A DNA stretch of 51,829 bases, taken from positions 1 through 51,829 of the forward strand of contig NZ_ASSJ01000051.1 of assembly GCF_000473895.1 (NCBI RefSeq), read 5' to 3'. Positions within the stretch are counted from its first letter, which is position 1. Every line of letters begins with the position of its first letter. A program made the position numbers and the translations under genes. This document shows positions 36,272 to 44,153 of this stretch, in pieces. Origin of the DNA: Rubidibacter lacunae KORDI 51-2. Its GTDB lineage: Bacteria > Cyanobacteriota > Cyanobacteriia > Cyanobacteriales > Rubidibacteraceae. The notes below the pieces were generated by a model. It was not told the origin of the DNA. It searched no databases and saw only the letters and a program-made list of their open reading frames with translations.

Positions 36272-36772
36272 GTGGCAGTAGCAGCTGAAGTATCCTCAGC
36301 GGACAGTTTCGCAATTTCGATCGCGCCCCTATCTTTGGCAAAGGTATACGAACTTGCCGAAACTCCCGCAAATGGGGCACTGGTAGTGATGAGCGGTACT
36401 GTGCGCGACAATACCGAAGGGAGAGCTGTGGCATACCTGGACTACCAGGCATACGAGCCGATGGCTCGGGTTGTCTTCCAACAAATTGCTCAAAGGATGC
36501 GCGAGCGATGGACGGACATTAACCGTGTAGTCATTCACCACCGTATTGGTCGTTTGCGTGTTGGGGAAATCAGCGTTCTCGTAGCAGTGGGCTGTCCGCA
36601 TCGCGTGGAAGCCTTTACTGCCTGCCAATACGCCATCGATACACTCAAGCACAATGCACCGATATGGAAGAAGGAATTCTTTCTGGGCCCGGACGGTACC
36701 GAAAGCGGTGAATGGACTCAGGGCTGCCGGGTTAGCGATCTAGGCGGGTCTGCTGCCGGAACCTACAGCTAA
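36272..36772 (+). CDS. moaE: Molybdopterin synthase catalytic subunit
   Basis: From GTG 36272 (VAVAAEVSSADSF) the protein has 166 residues, matching family length; GGGAGA lies upstream. The frame is open to TTG 36176, but that part is not MoaE-like. Motifs are GALVVMSGTVRDNTEGRAV, LDYQAYEPMA, VVIHHRIGRLRVGEISVLVAV, HRVEAFTACQYAIDTLK and APIWKKEFF with the active-site lysines. With MoaD it inserts sulfur into precursor Z to make molybdopterin. No moaD is adjacent. Confidence 0.92.
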   Translation: MAVAAEVSSADSFAISIAPLSLAKVYELAETPANGALVVMSGTVRDNTEGRAVAYLDYQAYEPMARVVFQQIAQRMRERWTDINRVVIHHRIGRLRVGEISVLVAVGCPHRVEAFTACQYAIDTLKHNAPIWKKEFFLGPDGTESGEWTQGCRVSDLGGSAAGTYS

Positions 36773-36823
36773 CCACACTCGGTAAACGCGATCGCTCTCC
36801 GCGGCGAGTTATGAAAATCAAGC

Positions 36824-37261
36824 TTACTGGTTGAGTTCGGCATAACGCTTGAGCTCGCGAGCCATGCGCCGCAGACCGATTGCCTCGTCCTCGCGGACGA
36901 AGGGTATCAGTATCGGAGCCAGGAATCCCGAGAAGTGATGGGCATGGACGTACTTCGTGCGCCGGAAGCCAATTTCTTGGAGTTCGAAAACCGTTTCGCT
37001 CTTGAGTCCCGGAATTGACGCCTGCCATTTCAAACATATCTCTGGCAGTACTAGCATCACGCGCGGCTGAAACTCGGTTTTTTCCTCGTGGGCAAGTCGG
37101 CGCATCGATAACAGCACGCGTTTGCCTTGCAGCAAAGGCTGCGAGGCGTCGCCGTCAAACAGAAAGGTATTCCACAGTTGCCACTGCTCCTTCGCAAGCA
37201 GCAAGTCCCAGACGACCGACTTGGGAGCGTTGATGTCAATTTCAGTGTAGAGACTGGCCAT
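36824..37261 (-). CDS. SRPBCC (START-like) family protein
   Basis: The protein has 145 residues from ATG 37261. The fold is suggested by ASLYTEIDINAPKSVVWDLL at the N-terminus, LLAKEQWQLWN, ETVFELQEIG, YVHAHHFSGFLAPIL and a C-terminal helix RRMARELKRYAEL. Such proteins bind lipids or other hydrophobic ligands in a deep pocket. No partner can be inferred. It is convergent with moaE. Confidence 0.82.
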   Translation of the reverse strand: MASLYTEIDINAPKSVVWDLLLAKEQWQLWNTFLFDGDASQPLLQGKRVLLSMRRLAHEEKTEFQPRVMLVLPEICLKWQASIPGLKSETVFELQEIGFRRTKYVHAHHFSGFLAPILIPFVREDEAIGLRRMARELKRYAELNQ

Positions 37262-37445
37262 GGAGGGCAATCCTTCAACAAGGCAGTGGGTAAAGACCGA
37301 CGCGATCGCAATTGTTATCGGGTTGCGCGCGGCTTAACTTTATAATGTTGCATCTGGAACTTGCAACTGCTGTCCACCACCCCCGGTCGACTGCCGACTT
37401 CTTCCCTTTGAGTACGCGTTAGCCACCCCATCCATAGCGAGCTGC

Positions 37446-38843
37446 ATGGTCAACCTCACGCCGAATCCGAGTTACAGCCTCACCATCCATCTGCGCTATC
37501 CCAATCGCGCTGGCATGCTCGCCGCTGTGACAAGCGCGATCGCCGATGCCGGAGGCAACCTAGGACCGATCGGGCTAATCGAACAAAACCGCAAAACCTG
37601 TTTGCGCGAGGTCGTAGTCAATGCTTACAGCACCGAACATGCAGAGAAAATCACCACAGCTCTTAAAAACCTTCCGGATATAGAAATCCTGAACGTTTCC
37701 GATCGCACGTTCGACCTTCATCGCGGCGGTAAAATCTACATTCAAAGTCGCATCCCGCTGCAATCGCAAGGCGACTTGGCAATGGCATACACTCCCGGAG
37801 TCGGGCGGATCTGCAAAGCCATTCACGAGCGACCGGACGACGTCTTCAATTTAACGATTAAAGGCAACACGATCGCCGTTGTGACCGATGGGAGCGCCGT
37901 GCTTGGCTTGGGCAATCTCGGTCCGGAAGCCGCACTGCCGGTAATGGAAGGTAAGGCGATGCTGTTCAAAGAATTTGCCGGGCTTGAGGCGTTTCCAGTT
38001 TGTTTGGCAACTCAGGATGCCGACGAGATCGTCGCGATCGTTAAAGCAATTTCACCCGTTTTTGGCGGTGTCAATCTGGAAGATATTAGTGCACCCCGCT
38101 GCTTCGAAATCGAGCGCAGACTGCGCGCGGAACTGGATATCCCAGTTTTCCACGACGACCAACACGGTACGGCAATTGTGTCGCTAGCCGCTCTCTTCAA
38201 TGCGCTAAAGGTCGTACAAAAAACTCTCGATACGGTAAGTATCGTTATTAACGGTGCAGGAGCAGCTGGTGTTGCCATCGCGCGTTTGCTCGTGCGGGCG
38301 GGAGCGCAGCGCGAGCGCATCGCCATGTGCGACTCCCAAGGCATCATTTCAGCCAGCCGCGTCAATCTGACTACCCAGAAACGCGAATTTGCGATCGCCG
38401 CCAGCGGCTCGCTAGCGGATGCCATGAAAGGGGCCGATATTTTCATCGGTGTGAGCGTACCGGGCGTGGTGTCGCCGGAAACGATCGACTCGATGGCACG
38501 GGATTCGATCGTGATGGCGATGGCCAATCCCATTCCTGAAATCCAGCCGGAATTAGTTGCCGATCGCGTCGGCGTGATGGCCACCGGACGCAGCGACTAT
38601 CCAAATCAAATCAATAACGTATTGGCGTTTCCGGGCGTGCTGCGCGGAGCCCTCGATTGTCGGGCAACCGCGATTACGGAAAACATGTATCTTCACGCCG
38701 CTCAAGCGATCGCGGCGCTTGTCAGCTCGCACCAGCTCGATCGCGAGCACATCATTCCCTCGGCATTTGACGAGCGCGTTGCGCCAGCAGTCTCGGCAGC
38801 AGTGCAGCAAGCCGCTCGCGAAGATGGGGTTGCTCGTACTTAG
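37446..38843 (+). CDS. NAD(P)-dependent malic enzyme with N-terminal ACT domain
   Basis: The protein has 465 residues. Residues about 10-85 are an ACT domain (YSLTIHLRYPNRAGMLAAVT), usually an amino-acid-binding regulatory unit. The malic enzyme part follows: AMAYTPGVGRICKAI, VTDGSAVLGLGNLGPEAALP, MEGKAMLFKEFAGL, FHDDQHGTAIV and the Rossmann loop INGAGAAGVAIARLL. It converts malate to pyruvate and CO2. Only the short bacterial catalytic form is present, without the phosphotransacetylase domain of MaeB. The ACT fusion is a known cyanobacterial type. Confidence 0.93.
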   Translation: MVNLTPNPSYSLTIHLRYPNRAGMLAAVTSAIADAGGNLGPIGLIEQNRKTCLREVVVNAYSTEHAEKITTALKNLPDIEILNVSDRTFDLHRGGKIYIQSRIPLQSQGDLAMAYTPGVGRICKAIHERPDDVFNLTIKGNTIAVVTDGSAVLGLGNLGPEAALPVMEGKAMLFKEFAGLEAFPVCLATQDADEIVAIVKAISPVFGGVNLEDISAPRCFEIERRLRAELDIPVFHDDQHGTAIVSLAALFNALKVVQKTLDTVSIVINGAGAAGVAIARLLVRAGAQRERIAMCDSQGIISASRVNLTTQKREFAIAASGSLADAMKGADIFIGVSVPGVVSPETIDSMARDSIVMAMANPIPEIQPELVADRVGVMATGRSDYPNQINNVLAFPGVLRGALDCRATAITENMYLHAAQAIAALVSSHQLDREHIIPSAFDERVAPAVSAAVQQAAREDGVART

Positions 38844-39218
38844 AAAATATTAGAAAGGCGATCGCTTAGCTCGGCAATTGTGTTTGCTGATTTTCAAGTC
38901 ATCGACTGCGATGCAACCTACATCACCTAATAAGTTTGCGAACTCAACTCGGAAGGTGTGTTCTCTAGTCTGGCTGCGACTCCATCCCTAGCAGGCGATC
39001 GTTTCGCGTCTGTTTCGATCGCGTATGCTCAGGTTTTTAAATCAGATACAGTCGGGGGGCAATGGTAGCAGTGTGGGTAACATCTAAAGATACTGTTCCG
39101 CTCGCCAGTGCCGCATACCCCAAACCCCTTGCTCGATCGCAGCCGTTTACTGCAAAAGGCACTAACAAAGCCATGCTATTCTTTTTGGTGTGTCAGTCAG
39201 ACAATTAGGGGAGGGCAA
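38844..39218. other. Spacer before the GYF_2 gene, 375 bp
   Basis: No gene is seen. A good ribosome binding site AGGGGAGGG lies at its right end, directly before ATG 39219. Upstream frames (from 39108) are not family-like. Confidence 0.45.
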
Positions 39219-39974
39219 ATGTGGCACTTTATAGATGAAGATCGCAAAGTAAGGGATATAGAGAGCTCTGAAGAGATGGAACTTCTCATTGAGAGCCGCG
39301 CTATCACCTCCGAGACCCTGGTTTGGAAAACCGGGATGGGTAGCTGGCTGCCTGCTGGAGAAACGGAGCTGAGAGAGTTGCTACCAGAGGAGGATGCTGC
39401 TCCTCACAATCCTGCAGCAGGTTCTCCTCCAACTATCCCTACAGATTTAGAAGATTCCTTCACTTCGACAAGCAAGAATATTCCAAAACAAATACAAACG
39501 TTAGAGACTTGGTTCACAATTTATTGGATTTGCTTAGCAGCAGGTATTCCACTATGTATTCTCTTTATAGGTGTCTTTGGTGTTATCACTGCATGGGTGT
39601 TGTCTCTGGTAATGCTTCATGAGTTCTGGAAAACCATCCAGGATGGCGGACGGGCAAGAACGACTCCGGGTAAAGCAGTTGGCTTTCTTTTTATTCCTTT
39701 CTTCAACTTCTACTGGAAGTTTGTGGCCTTTTGGGGTTTAGCGAAAGACATGAACCAGTACATAAAAAGTCGAGGGATTCGAGGTCAGAGAATCGAGGAG
39801 GAGCTTGTCCTTGCCCTTTGCATTTTGAACTGCTGCTCGCTGATTCCTTACGTGAACATCATTACAGGTATTGCCTATCTTGTTATTTGGATAATCACGA
39901 TCCGGTCTTTCAAAATAGCAACTGTAGCAATTCTCAAGCACAGAATGAGAGGTGGGTTAACTCAACCGGCTTGA
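39219..39974 (+). CDS. GYF_2-domain membrane protein
   Basis: The protein has 251 residues from ATG 39219, with AGGGGAGGG upstream. Residues 1-60 form a GYF_2-like domain (MWHFIDEDRKVRDIESSEEM, TLVWKTGMGSWLPAGETEL), a small fold that binds proline-rich peptides. A linker is followed by four or five membrane helices, including WFTIYWICLAAGIPLCILFI and LALCILNCCSLIPYVNII. The region VGFLFIPFFNFYWKFVAFWG resembles the DUF4328-like partner of such domains. It is clearly AT-richer than its neighbours and lacks HIP1 sites, which may indicate transfer. Confidence 0.78.
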   Translation: MWHFIDEDRKVRDIESSEEMELLIESRAITSETLVWKTGMGSWLPAGETELRELLPEEDAAPHNPAAGSPPTIPTDLEDSFTSTSKNIPKQIQTLETWFTIYWICLAAGIPLCILFIGVFGVITAWVLSLVMLHEFWKTIQDGGRARTTPGKAVGFLFIPFFNFYWKFVAFWGLAKDMNQYIKSRGIRGQRIEEELVLALCILNCCSLIPYVNIITGIAYLVIWIITIRSFKIATVAILKHRMRGGLTQPA

Positions 39975-40095
39975 AAGATAAACGAATATCTCGTTCGTCA
40001 TCATCCAAATTAACTGTTGTTAGTCTGAATGACTGACGAATTTGACTCATGAAACGCAAGCTCGTCGCGAGATTTCAGGAGTTTCTGGAAATGTG

Positions 40096-41295
40096 TCAGT
40101 CAGCCAGATTGTCAGGTTCAACTGACTCCAGCGAGCGCGGTTTGCCAAAAGCTGGGTTGGTTAAAAACTCGCGGTCGGTGAAACTCTCCAGCAGTGCTAG
40201 CAGATCTTGCTTCTCCTGCTCGGTGAGTTCGAAGCCGGTCATGAAATTGCTCTTCAGGGGATTGCTCCTGCCGTCACCCACGTACTTACCCTCGACGATC
40301 GCGCGACCACCGGAAGCGTAGTGGGCGATCGCTTCTTCGAGTGAAGCAACGCTGCCGTCGTGCATGTAAGGAGCTGTGAGAGAGATGTTGCGGAGCGTTG
40401 GGGTTTTGAAACGACCCATATCTTCAGGATCGTGGCTGATCTCGAACACGCCGCGATTGTTAGGTGGGTAGCCTCCCATACCATCGATGTTGTAAAGGCC
40501 GGTGTTATGGAAAGCAACTTCAGTAAATTCCAGATCCTGGTGTTGAACGGAGTCGGTGTAGTTGATGCCACCGTGACAGTGAAAGCATTCCAAGCGCTCG
40601 GAGTTAAACAAGGCTTCGCCGCGCTTGACTGCCTCGGACACGGCGTAATTGTCCCCGCCGTAGCGAAAGCGATCGTAGGCGGAGTTCCCAGAAATCAGCG
40701 TGCGTTCGAAACTCGCGATCGCGAAAGCCACGTTCTGTAGCGTCACCGGGTCGTCGGCATTGGGAAAGGCCAGAGCAAACAGATCGGCATACTCGCGATC
40801 GCCCCGCAGGGTTTCCAGTAGCTCTTGTTCTTTGCCAGCCATACCCATCTCTATGGGGTCCTCTCCAAACACCGGAATCAGCGCTTGGGCTTCTAGGCTG
40901 GTCACTAACGGATTCGCCCACGTCAACACCGGATTGTAGGCAACGTTAGCCAGGCTCATGGAACTGCGGAAATGCACCTCTCCTGTGGTTCCGATCGCGC
41001 GAGGGCGTCCGTCTGTGAAGGCTAATTCTTGCTTGTGACAGGTCGCGCAAGATTGCTCGCCATTGACCGATAAGCGCGGTTCGTAAAACAAGTGACGCCC
41101 GAGTTCGACTTTCTCCGGCGTCATCGGGTTGTTAGCTGGCACAACTGGTTCGGGCATCCAGTCTGGCAAGTGCCACGTGTAGGCTGGCGGTGACCCCACA
41201 TCGGCCGCATCGGCTGCCAACCAGTGGGAAAATCCGACGGAAAGGCATGTCGATAACAGGCAGCATAGCGACCAGTGCCACCATCGACGTCTCAT
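40096..41295 (-). CDS. Di-heme cytochrome c peroxidase / MauG-family protein
   Basis: The protein has 399 residues from ATG 41295. A Tat/Sec-like signal (RRRWWHWSLCCLLSTCLS, ending ADAAD) sends it to the periplasm. Two CXXCH heme sites are present: CATCH and CFHCH. Other family parts are NPMTPEKVELGRHLFYEPRL, SCATCHKQELAFTDGR and FKTPTLRNISLTAPYMHDGS. Peroxidases of this type reduce H2O2 with cytochrome c; MauG-like members oxidise proteins. The Met/Tyr axial ligand cannot be settled by eye. Its start overlaps a small upstream ORF (ATGA). Confidence 0.9.
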   Translation of the reverse strand: MRRRWWHWSLCCLLSTCLSVGFSHWLAADAADVGSPPAYTWHLPDWMPEPVVPANNPMTPEKVELGRHLFYEPRLSVNGEQSCATCHKQELAFTDGRPRAIGTTGEVHFRSSMSLANVAYNPVLTWANPLVTSLEAQALIPVFGEDPIEMGMAGKEQELLETLRGDREYADLFALAFPNADDPVTLQNVAFAIASFERTLISGNSAYDRFRYGGDNYAVSEAVKRGEALFNSERLECFHCHGGINYTDSVQHQDLEFTEVAFHNTGLYNIDGMGGYPPNNRGVFEISHDPEDMGRFKTPTLRNISLTAPYMHDGSVASLEEAIAHYASGGRAIVEGKYVGDGRSNPLKSNFMTGFELTEQEKQDLLALLESFTDREFLTNPAFGKPRSLESVEPDNLAD

Positions 41296-41498
41296 GCGCG
41301 CCTCAACCTCCACTCCTCAATACTACAAATGTAACGACCGCGACCGAACAACGAGGCGATCGCCTCCACTACCGCACGGCAGCATTTTAGCAATGCGACC
41401 CTTGAGTCACTCCAAGCAGACAGTACTTGAAGCCACCGATCTTTATTCATAACTGCTCGGACAAACTTCTTGAAGCGGGAAAACAGGTTGTCCCACAC
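41292..41498 (-). CDS. Small ORF translationally coupled to the di-heme peroxidase
   Basis: This 68-residue frame starts with GTG 41498, preceded by AGGAG at good spacing, and its TGA overlaps the ATG of the peroxidase gene as ATGA. The sequence (MWDNLFSRFKKFVRAVMN, WLQVLSAWSDSRVALLKCC, AVVEAIASLFGRGRYIC) is amphipathic and basic. No family is recognised. Coupling plus a ribosome binding site make it more credible than a chance frame, but it could be only a leader. Confidence 0.42.
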   Translation of the reverse strand: MWDNLFSRFKKFVRAVMNKDRWLQVLSAWSDSRVALLKCCRAVVEAIASLFGRGRYICSIEEWRLRRA

Positions 41499-41548
41499 AC
41501 TCTCTCCTGAAGCGATCCAAGGTTCAAAGCCTGCGAGTCAGCGATCGC

Positions 41549-43378
41549 CTAGCGTTTTCGGTCCATCTCCATGGTTTGCAAACCCGTTTGTACCCGCCAC
41601 AAACCGGCATAAATCCCATTAATTGCCAACAGTTCTTCGTGGCGGCCGCGCTCGACAATCTTGCCGCGATCCATCACGTAGATGCAGTCGGCATTCCGCA
41701 CCGTGGAGAGACGATGAGCAATGGCAATCGTCGTGCGATCGCGAGTGATGCGCTCCAGCGACCGCTGAATCGCTGCCTCTGTCTCGTTATCGACTGCCGA
41801 CGTAGCTTCGTCCAGAATCAACACCGGCGGATCGCGGAGAATCGCCCGCGCGATCGCCAGTCGCTGTCGCTGCCCGCCCGAAAGCTTCTGACCCCGCTCG
41901 CCGACAATCGTGTAGTACCCTTTCGGCAAACAGGATACGAACTCGTGGGCTTCTGCCATCTTTGCAGCAGCAACGACGTCATCGAAACCTGCCTCCGGAC
42001 TGCCATAGGCAATGTTTTCCAGAACCGTACCGTGAAACATGTACACGTCCTGGTTGACCCAGCCAATCGCACGACGCAGATCCTGCAGGCGCAATCTGCG
42101 GATGTCCGTGCCGTCGAGAGCAATGGTACCGGCGTCCACATCGTATAGCCGCAGTAGCAACTTCACTAGCGTAGTTTTTCCCGACCCCGTCGCACCCACA
42201 ATCGCGATCGTCTTGCCCGCTGGAACGTGCAGCGAGAATTGCTCCAGCACAGGCTGTGCATCTCGATAACTAAACGTCACGTCGCGCAGGTCGATTTCGC
42301 CGCAAACCGTCTGCACCGGGAGCGCTAACTGCCCCGACGGTATCGAGATCGGTGTATCGAGAACGTCGAGCACCCGTTGGGTCGATGCCATCGCCCGCTG
42401 ATACAAATCCAAGGTTTGGCCGAGGCTCGTCAGGGGCCACAGCAACCGCTGCGTCAGGAATACCATCACGCTGTAGGTGCCCACAGCCATCTGCCCGTCC
42501 ACCGCGGCCAGCCCACCCACTAACAGGGTTGCCACGAAGCCAATCAGAATGACGATGCGGATCAGCGGCACGAAGGCGGAACTCAAAGCGATCGCGCGTT
42601 GGTTGCTTTGGCAATATGCATCGCTATCGCGGGCAAGACGCTCGAGTTCGGAGTCTTCAGCTGTGAAGCTCTTGATCGTTGCGATGCCACTGAGGTTGTT
42701 TGCCAGCCGCGCGTTCAGGAAGCTCGCGCGATCGCGCACTTCGGCATAGCGCGGTGCCAAGCGGTTTTGAAAGGCAATCGAGCCCCACAACACAAAGGGA
42801 ACCGGCAGCATCGCCCACCACGCTACCTGCGGAGCCAAAACGAAAAATGCCCCTCCAATCGCCACCACCGTCGTCAGCACTTGCAAAATGTCATTGGCAC
42901 CAACATCTAGAAAGCGTTCGAGCTGGTTGATATCGTCATTGAGCACGGCCATCAAATCGCCCGTGCTGCGCTCTTCAAAATACGCCAGCTCCAGCTCCTG
43001 CACGTGTTCGTAAGCATCCAGACGCAATTGATGTTGCATCTTTTGAGCCAAACCGCGCCACAACCGCTCGTAGGCATACTCAAACGCCGACTCAAGACCC
43101 CAAATTATTAGACTGAGTAGGGCTAGCGTCGATAGCTGTGCGAACGTCCCGCGGACGCCCACCCGCGCCAGCAACGACGCATCCTGCTGTACCACCACAT
43201 CTACCGCTGCTCCGATCAGTGCTGGCGGAGCGAGATCGAAAATCTTATTGAGCACCGAGCAAATGCTCGCCATCCAGACTTGTTGGCGGTACGCCCGCCC
43301 GTATCGCAGCAACCGCCGCAGCGGATGGCGAGGATTGACGTGCCCTGTGTCCGGGCGATCGCGCAACGGTCTTTTCAT
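41549..43378 (-). CDS. ABC transporter, fused permease and ATP-binding protein
   Basis: The protein has 609 residues from ATG 43378, preceded by AAAGGG. Six membrane helices (about 30-320, with [20 protein letters not shown] and [20 protein letters not shown]) form the exporter domain. The ATPase has Walker A GATGSGKT at 395-402, the signature [15 protein letters not shown], Walker [13 protein letters not shown] and the switch [10 protein letters not shown]. This is a half-transporter of the MsbA/MDR type working as a dimer. The substrate is unknown; lipids or drugs are possible. Confidence 0.93.
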   Translation of the reverse strand: MKRPLRDRPDTGHVNPRHPLRRLLRYGRAYRQQVWMASICSVLNKIFDLAPPALIGAAVDVVVQQDASLLARVGVRGTFAQLSTLALLSLIIWGLESAFEYAYERLWRGLAQKMQHQLRLDAYEHVQELELAYFEERSTGDLMAVLNDDINQLERFLDVGANDILQVLTTVVAIGGAFFVLAPQVAWWAMLPVPFVLWGSIAFQNRLAPRYAEVRDRASFLNARLANNLSGIATIKSFTAEDSELERLARDSDAYCQSNQRAIALSSAFVPLIRIVILIGFVATLLVGGLAAVDGQMAVGTYSVMVFLTQRLLWPLTSLGQTLDLYQRAMASTQRVLDVLDTPISIPSGQLALPVQTVCGEIDLRDVTFSYRDAQPVLEQFSLHVPAGKTIAIVGATGSGKTTLVKLLLRLYDVDAGTIALDGTDIRRLRLQDLRRAIGWVNQDVYMFHGTVLENIAYGSPEAGFDDVVAAAKMAEAHEFVSCLPKGYYTIVGERGQKLSGGQRQRLAIARAILRDPPVLILDEATSAVDNETEAAIQRSLERITRDRTTIAIAHRLSTVRNADCIYVMDRGKIVERGRHEELLAINGIYAGLWRVQTGLQTMEMDRKR

Positions 43379-43481
43379 GGTTGCCCTTTCAGCTGCCACA
43401 GATATCCGGTCTTAAATCGCTCGTCTTACCTTATCCCAGCCATCCTTCAAGCATCACGTGAGGGCGGACTGTGCTCGTTGC

Positions 43482-43534
43482 TATGATGAAGAGCGGACTA
43501 CTTAGACATACATGCAACTTAGGAGATCAAGCAG
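43482..43534 (+). promoter_or_regulatory. Promoter and ribosome binding site of rpmB
   Basis: TATGAT at 43482-43487 is a good -10 box about 50 bp before the start. No clear -35 is visible. AGGAG lies 9 bases before ATG 43535. Confidence 0.4.
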
Positions 43535-43771
43535 ATGTCGCGTCGCTGCGCGTTAACGGGTAAGAAGGCCAACAATGCCTTTGCCGTTTCTCACTCTCAC
43601 CGCCGTACAAAAAAGCTACAGCAGCCCAACCTACAGACCAAGCGTATTTGGTGGCCCGAGGGCAAGCGCTGGGTGCGTTTGCGCGTATCCGCCCGCGCGC
43701 TCAAAACCCTTCAGAAGAAGGGGCTGCAGGCGATGGCTGCCGAGATGGGCATCGATCTCAATAAAGCTTAA
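43535..43771 (+). CDS. rpmB: 50S ribosomal protein L28
   Basis: The protein has 78 residues: [20 protein letters not shown], the basic [14 protein letters not shown], then [20 protein letters not shown] and KTLQKKGLQ. This is full length for bacterial L28 and free of in-frame defects. It is part of the large ribosomal subunit. The gene is monocistronic here, with its own promoter and a hairpin downstream. It is divergent from the ABC transporter. Confidence 0.97.
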   Translation: MSRRCALTGKKANNAFAVSHSHRRTKKLQQPNLQTKRIWWPEGKRWVRLRVSARALKTLQKKGLQAMAAEMGIDLNKA

Positions 43772-43809
43772 AAGAGTTCGGATATTCGACAAAGCTAGGG
43801 CTGTATGGG

Positions 43810-43835
43810 GAACCGGAACCTTCTGGTTTCGGTTC
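43810..43835 (+). terminator. 11-bp hairpin downstream of rpmB
   Basis: GAACCGGAACC at 43810-43820 pairs with GGTTTCGGTTC at 43825-43835 (one G-U pair) around a TTCT loop, 38 bp after the rpmB stop. No T run follows. It is a likely terminator or 3' stabilising hairpin. Confidence 0.6.
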
Positions 43836-44002
43836 TACACTGCGGAAATGGGTTCGTCGCGATCTTCGGGACTCAGGATTATTTTGAGCATAAAATGAGG
43901 GATAAATTCGCGCCAAGTGACGAAAATCACCTATTGATAGGCAACTATGGTCACAGCCTCAATCTTTCATTACTTGTTTAATCGTTTTTGTGGTCTGCAC
44001 CT

Positions 44003-44031
44003 CTTATTTTGCAATCACTTTTTGCAATAAG
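44003..44031 (+). promoter_or_regulatory. Hairpin in the 5' region of hpsA
   Basis: CTTATT pairs with AATAAG and GCAA with TTGC, separated by a 2-nt TT bulge, around a short loop. The structure lies about 120 bp before the hpsA start and is followed at once by GCGGAGG. It could be a leader element that controls the cluster, or a terminator for readthrough from rpmB. Bases 43836-44002 hold nothing else that I can name. Confidence 0.4.
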
Positions 44032-44153
44032 CGGAGGTTTCGAAGGGGTCTCAAACTGATTTGTGTGCTCTGCGCATCGAAATCGTTTCAACTTCTTCGA
44101 TACCGCCAAGATTCCATTGAACATCCTCTTTCCAAGCGCTGCGAGAGTGCGAC

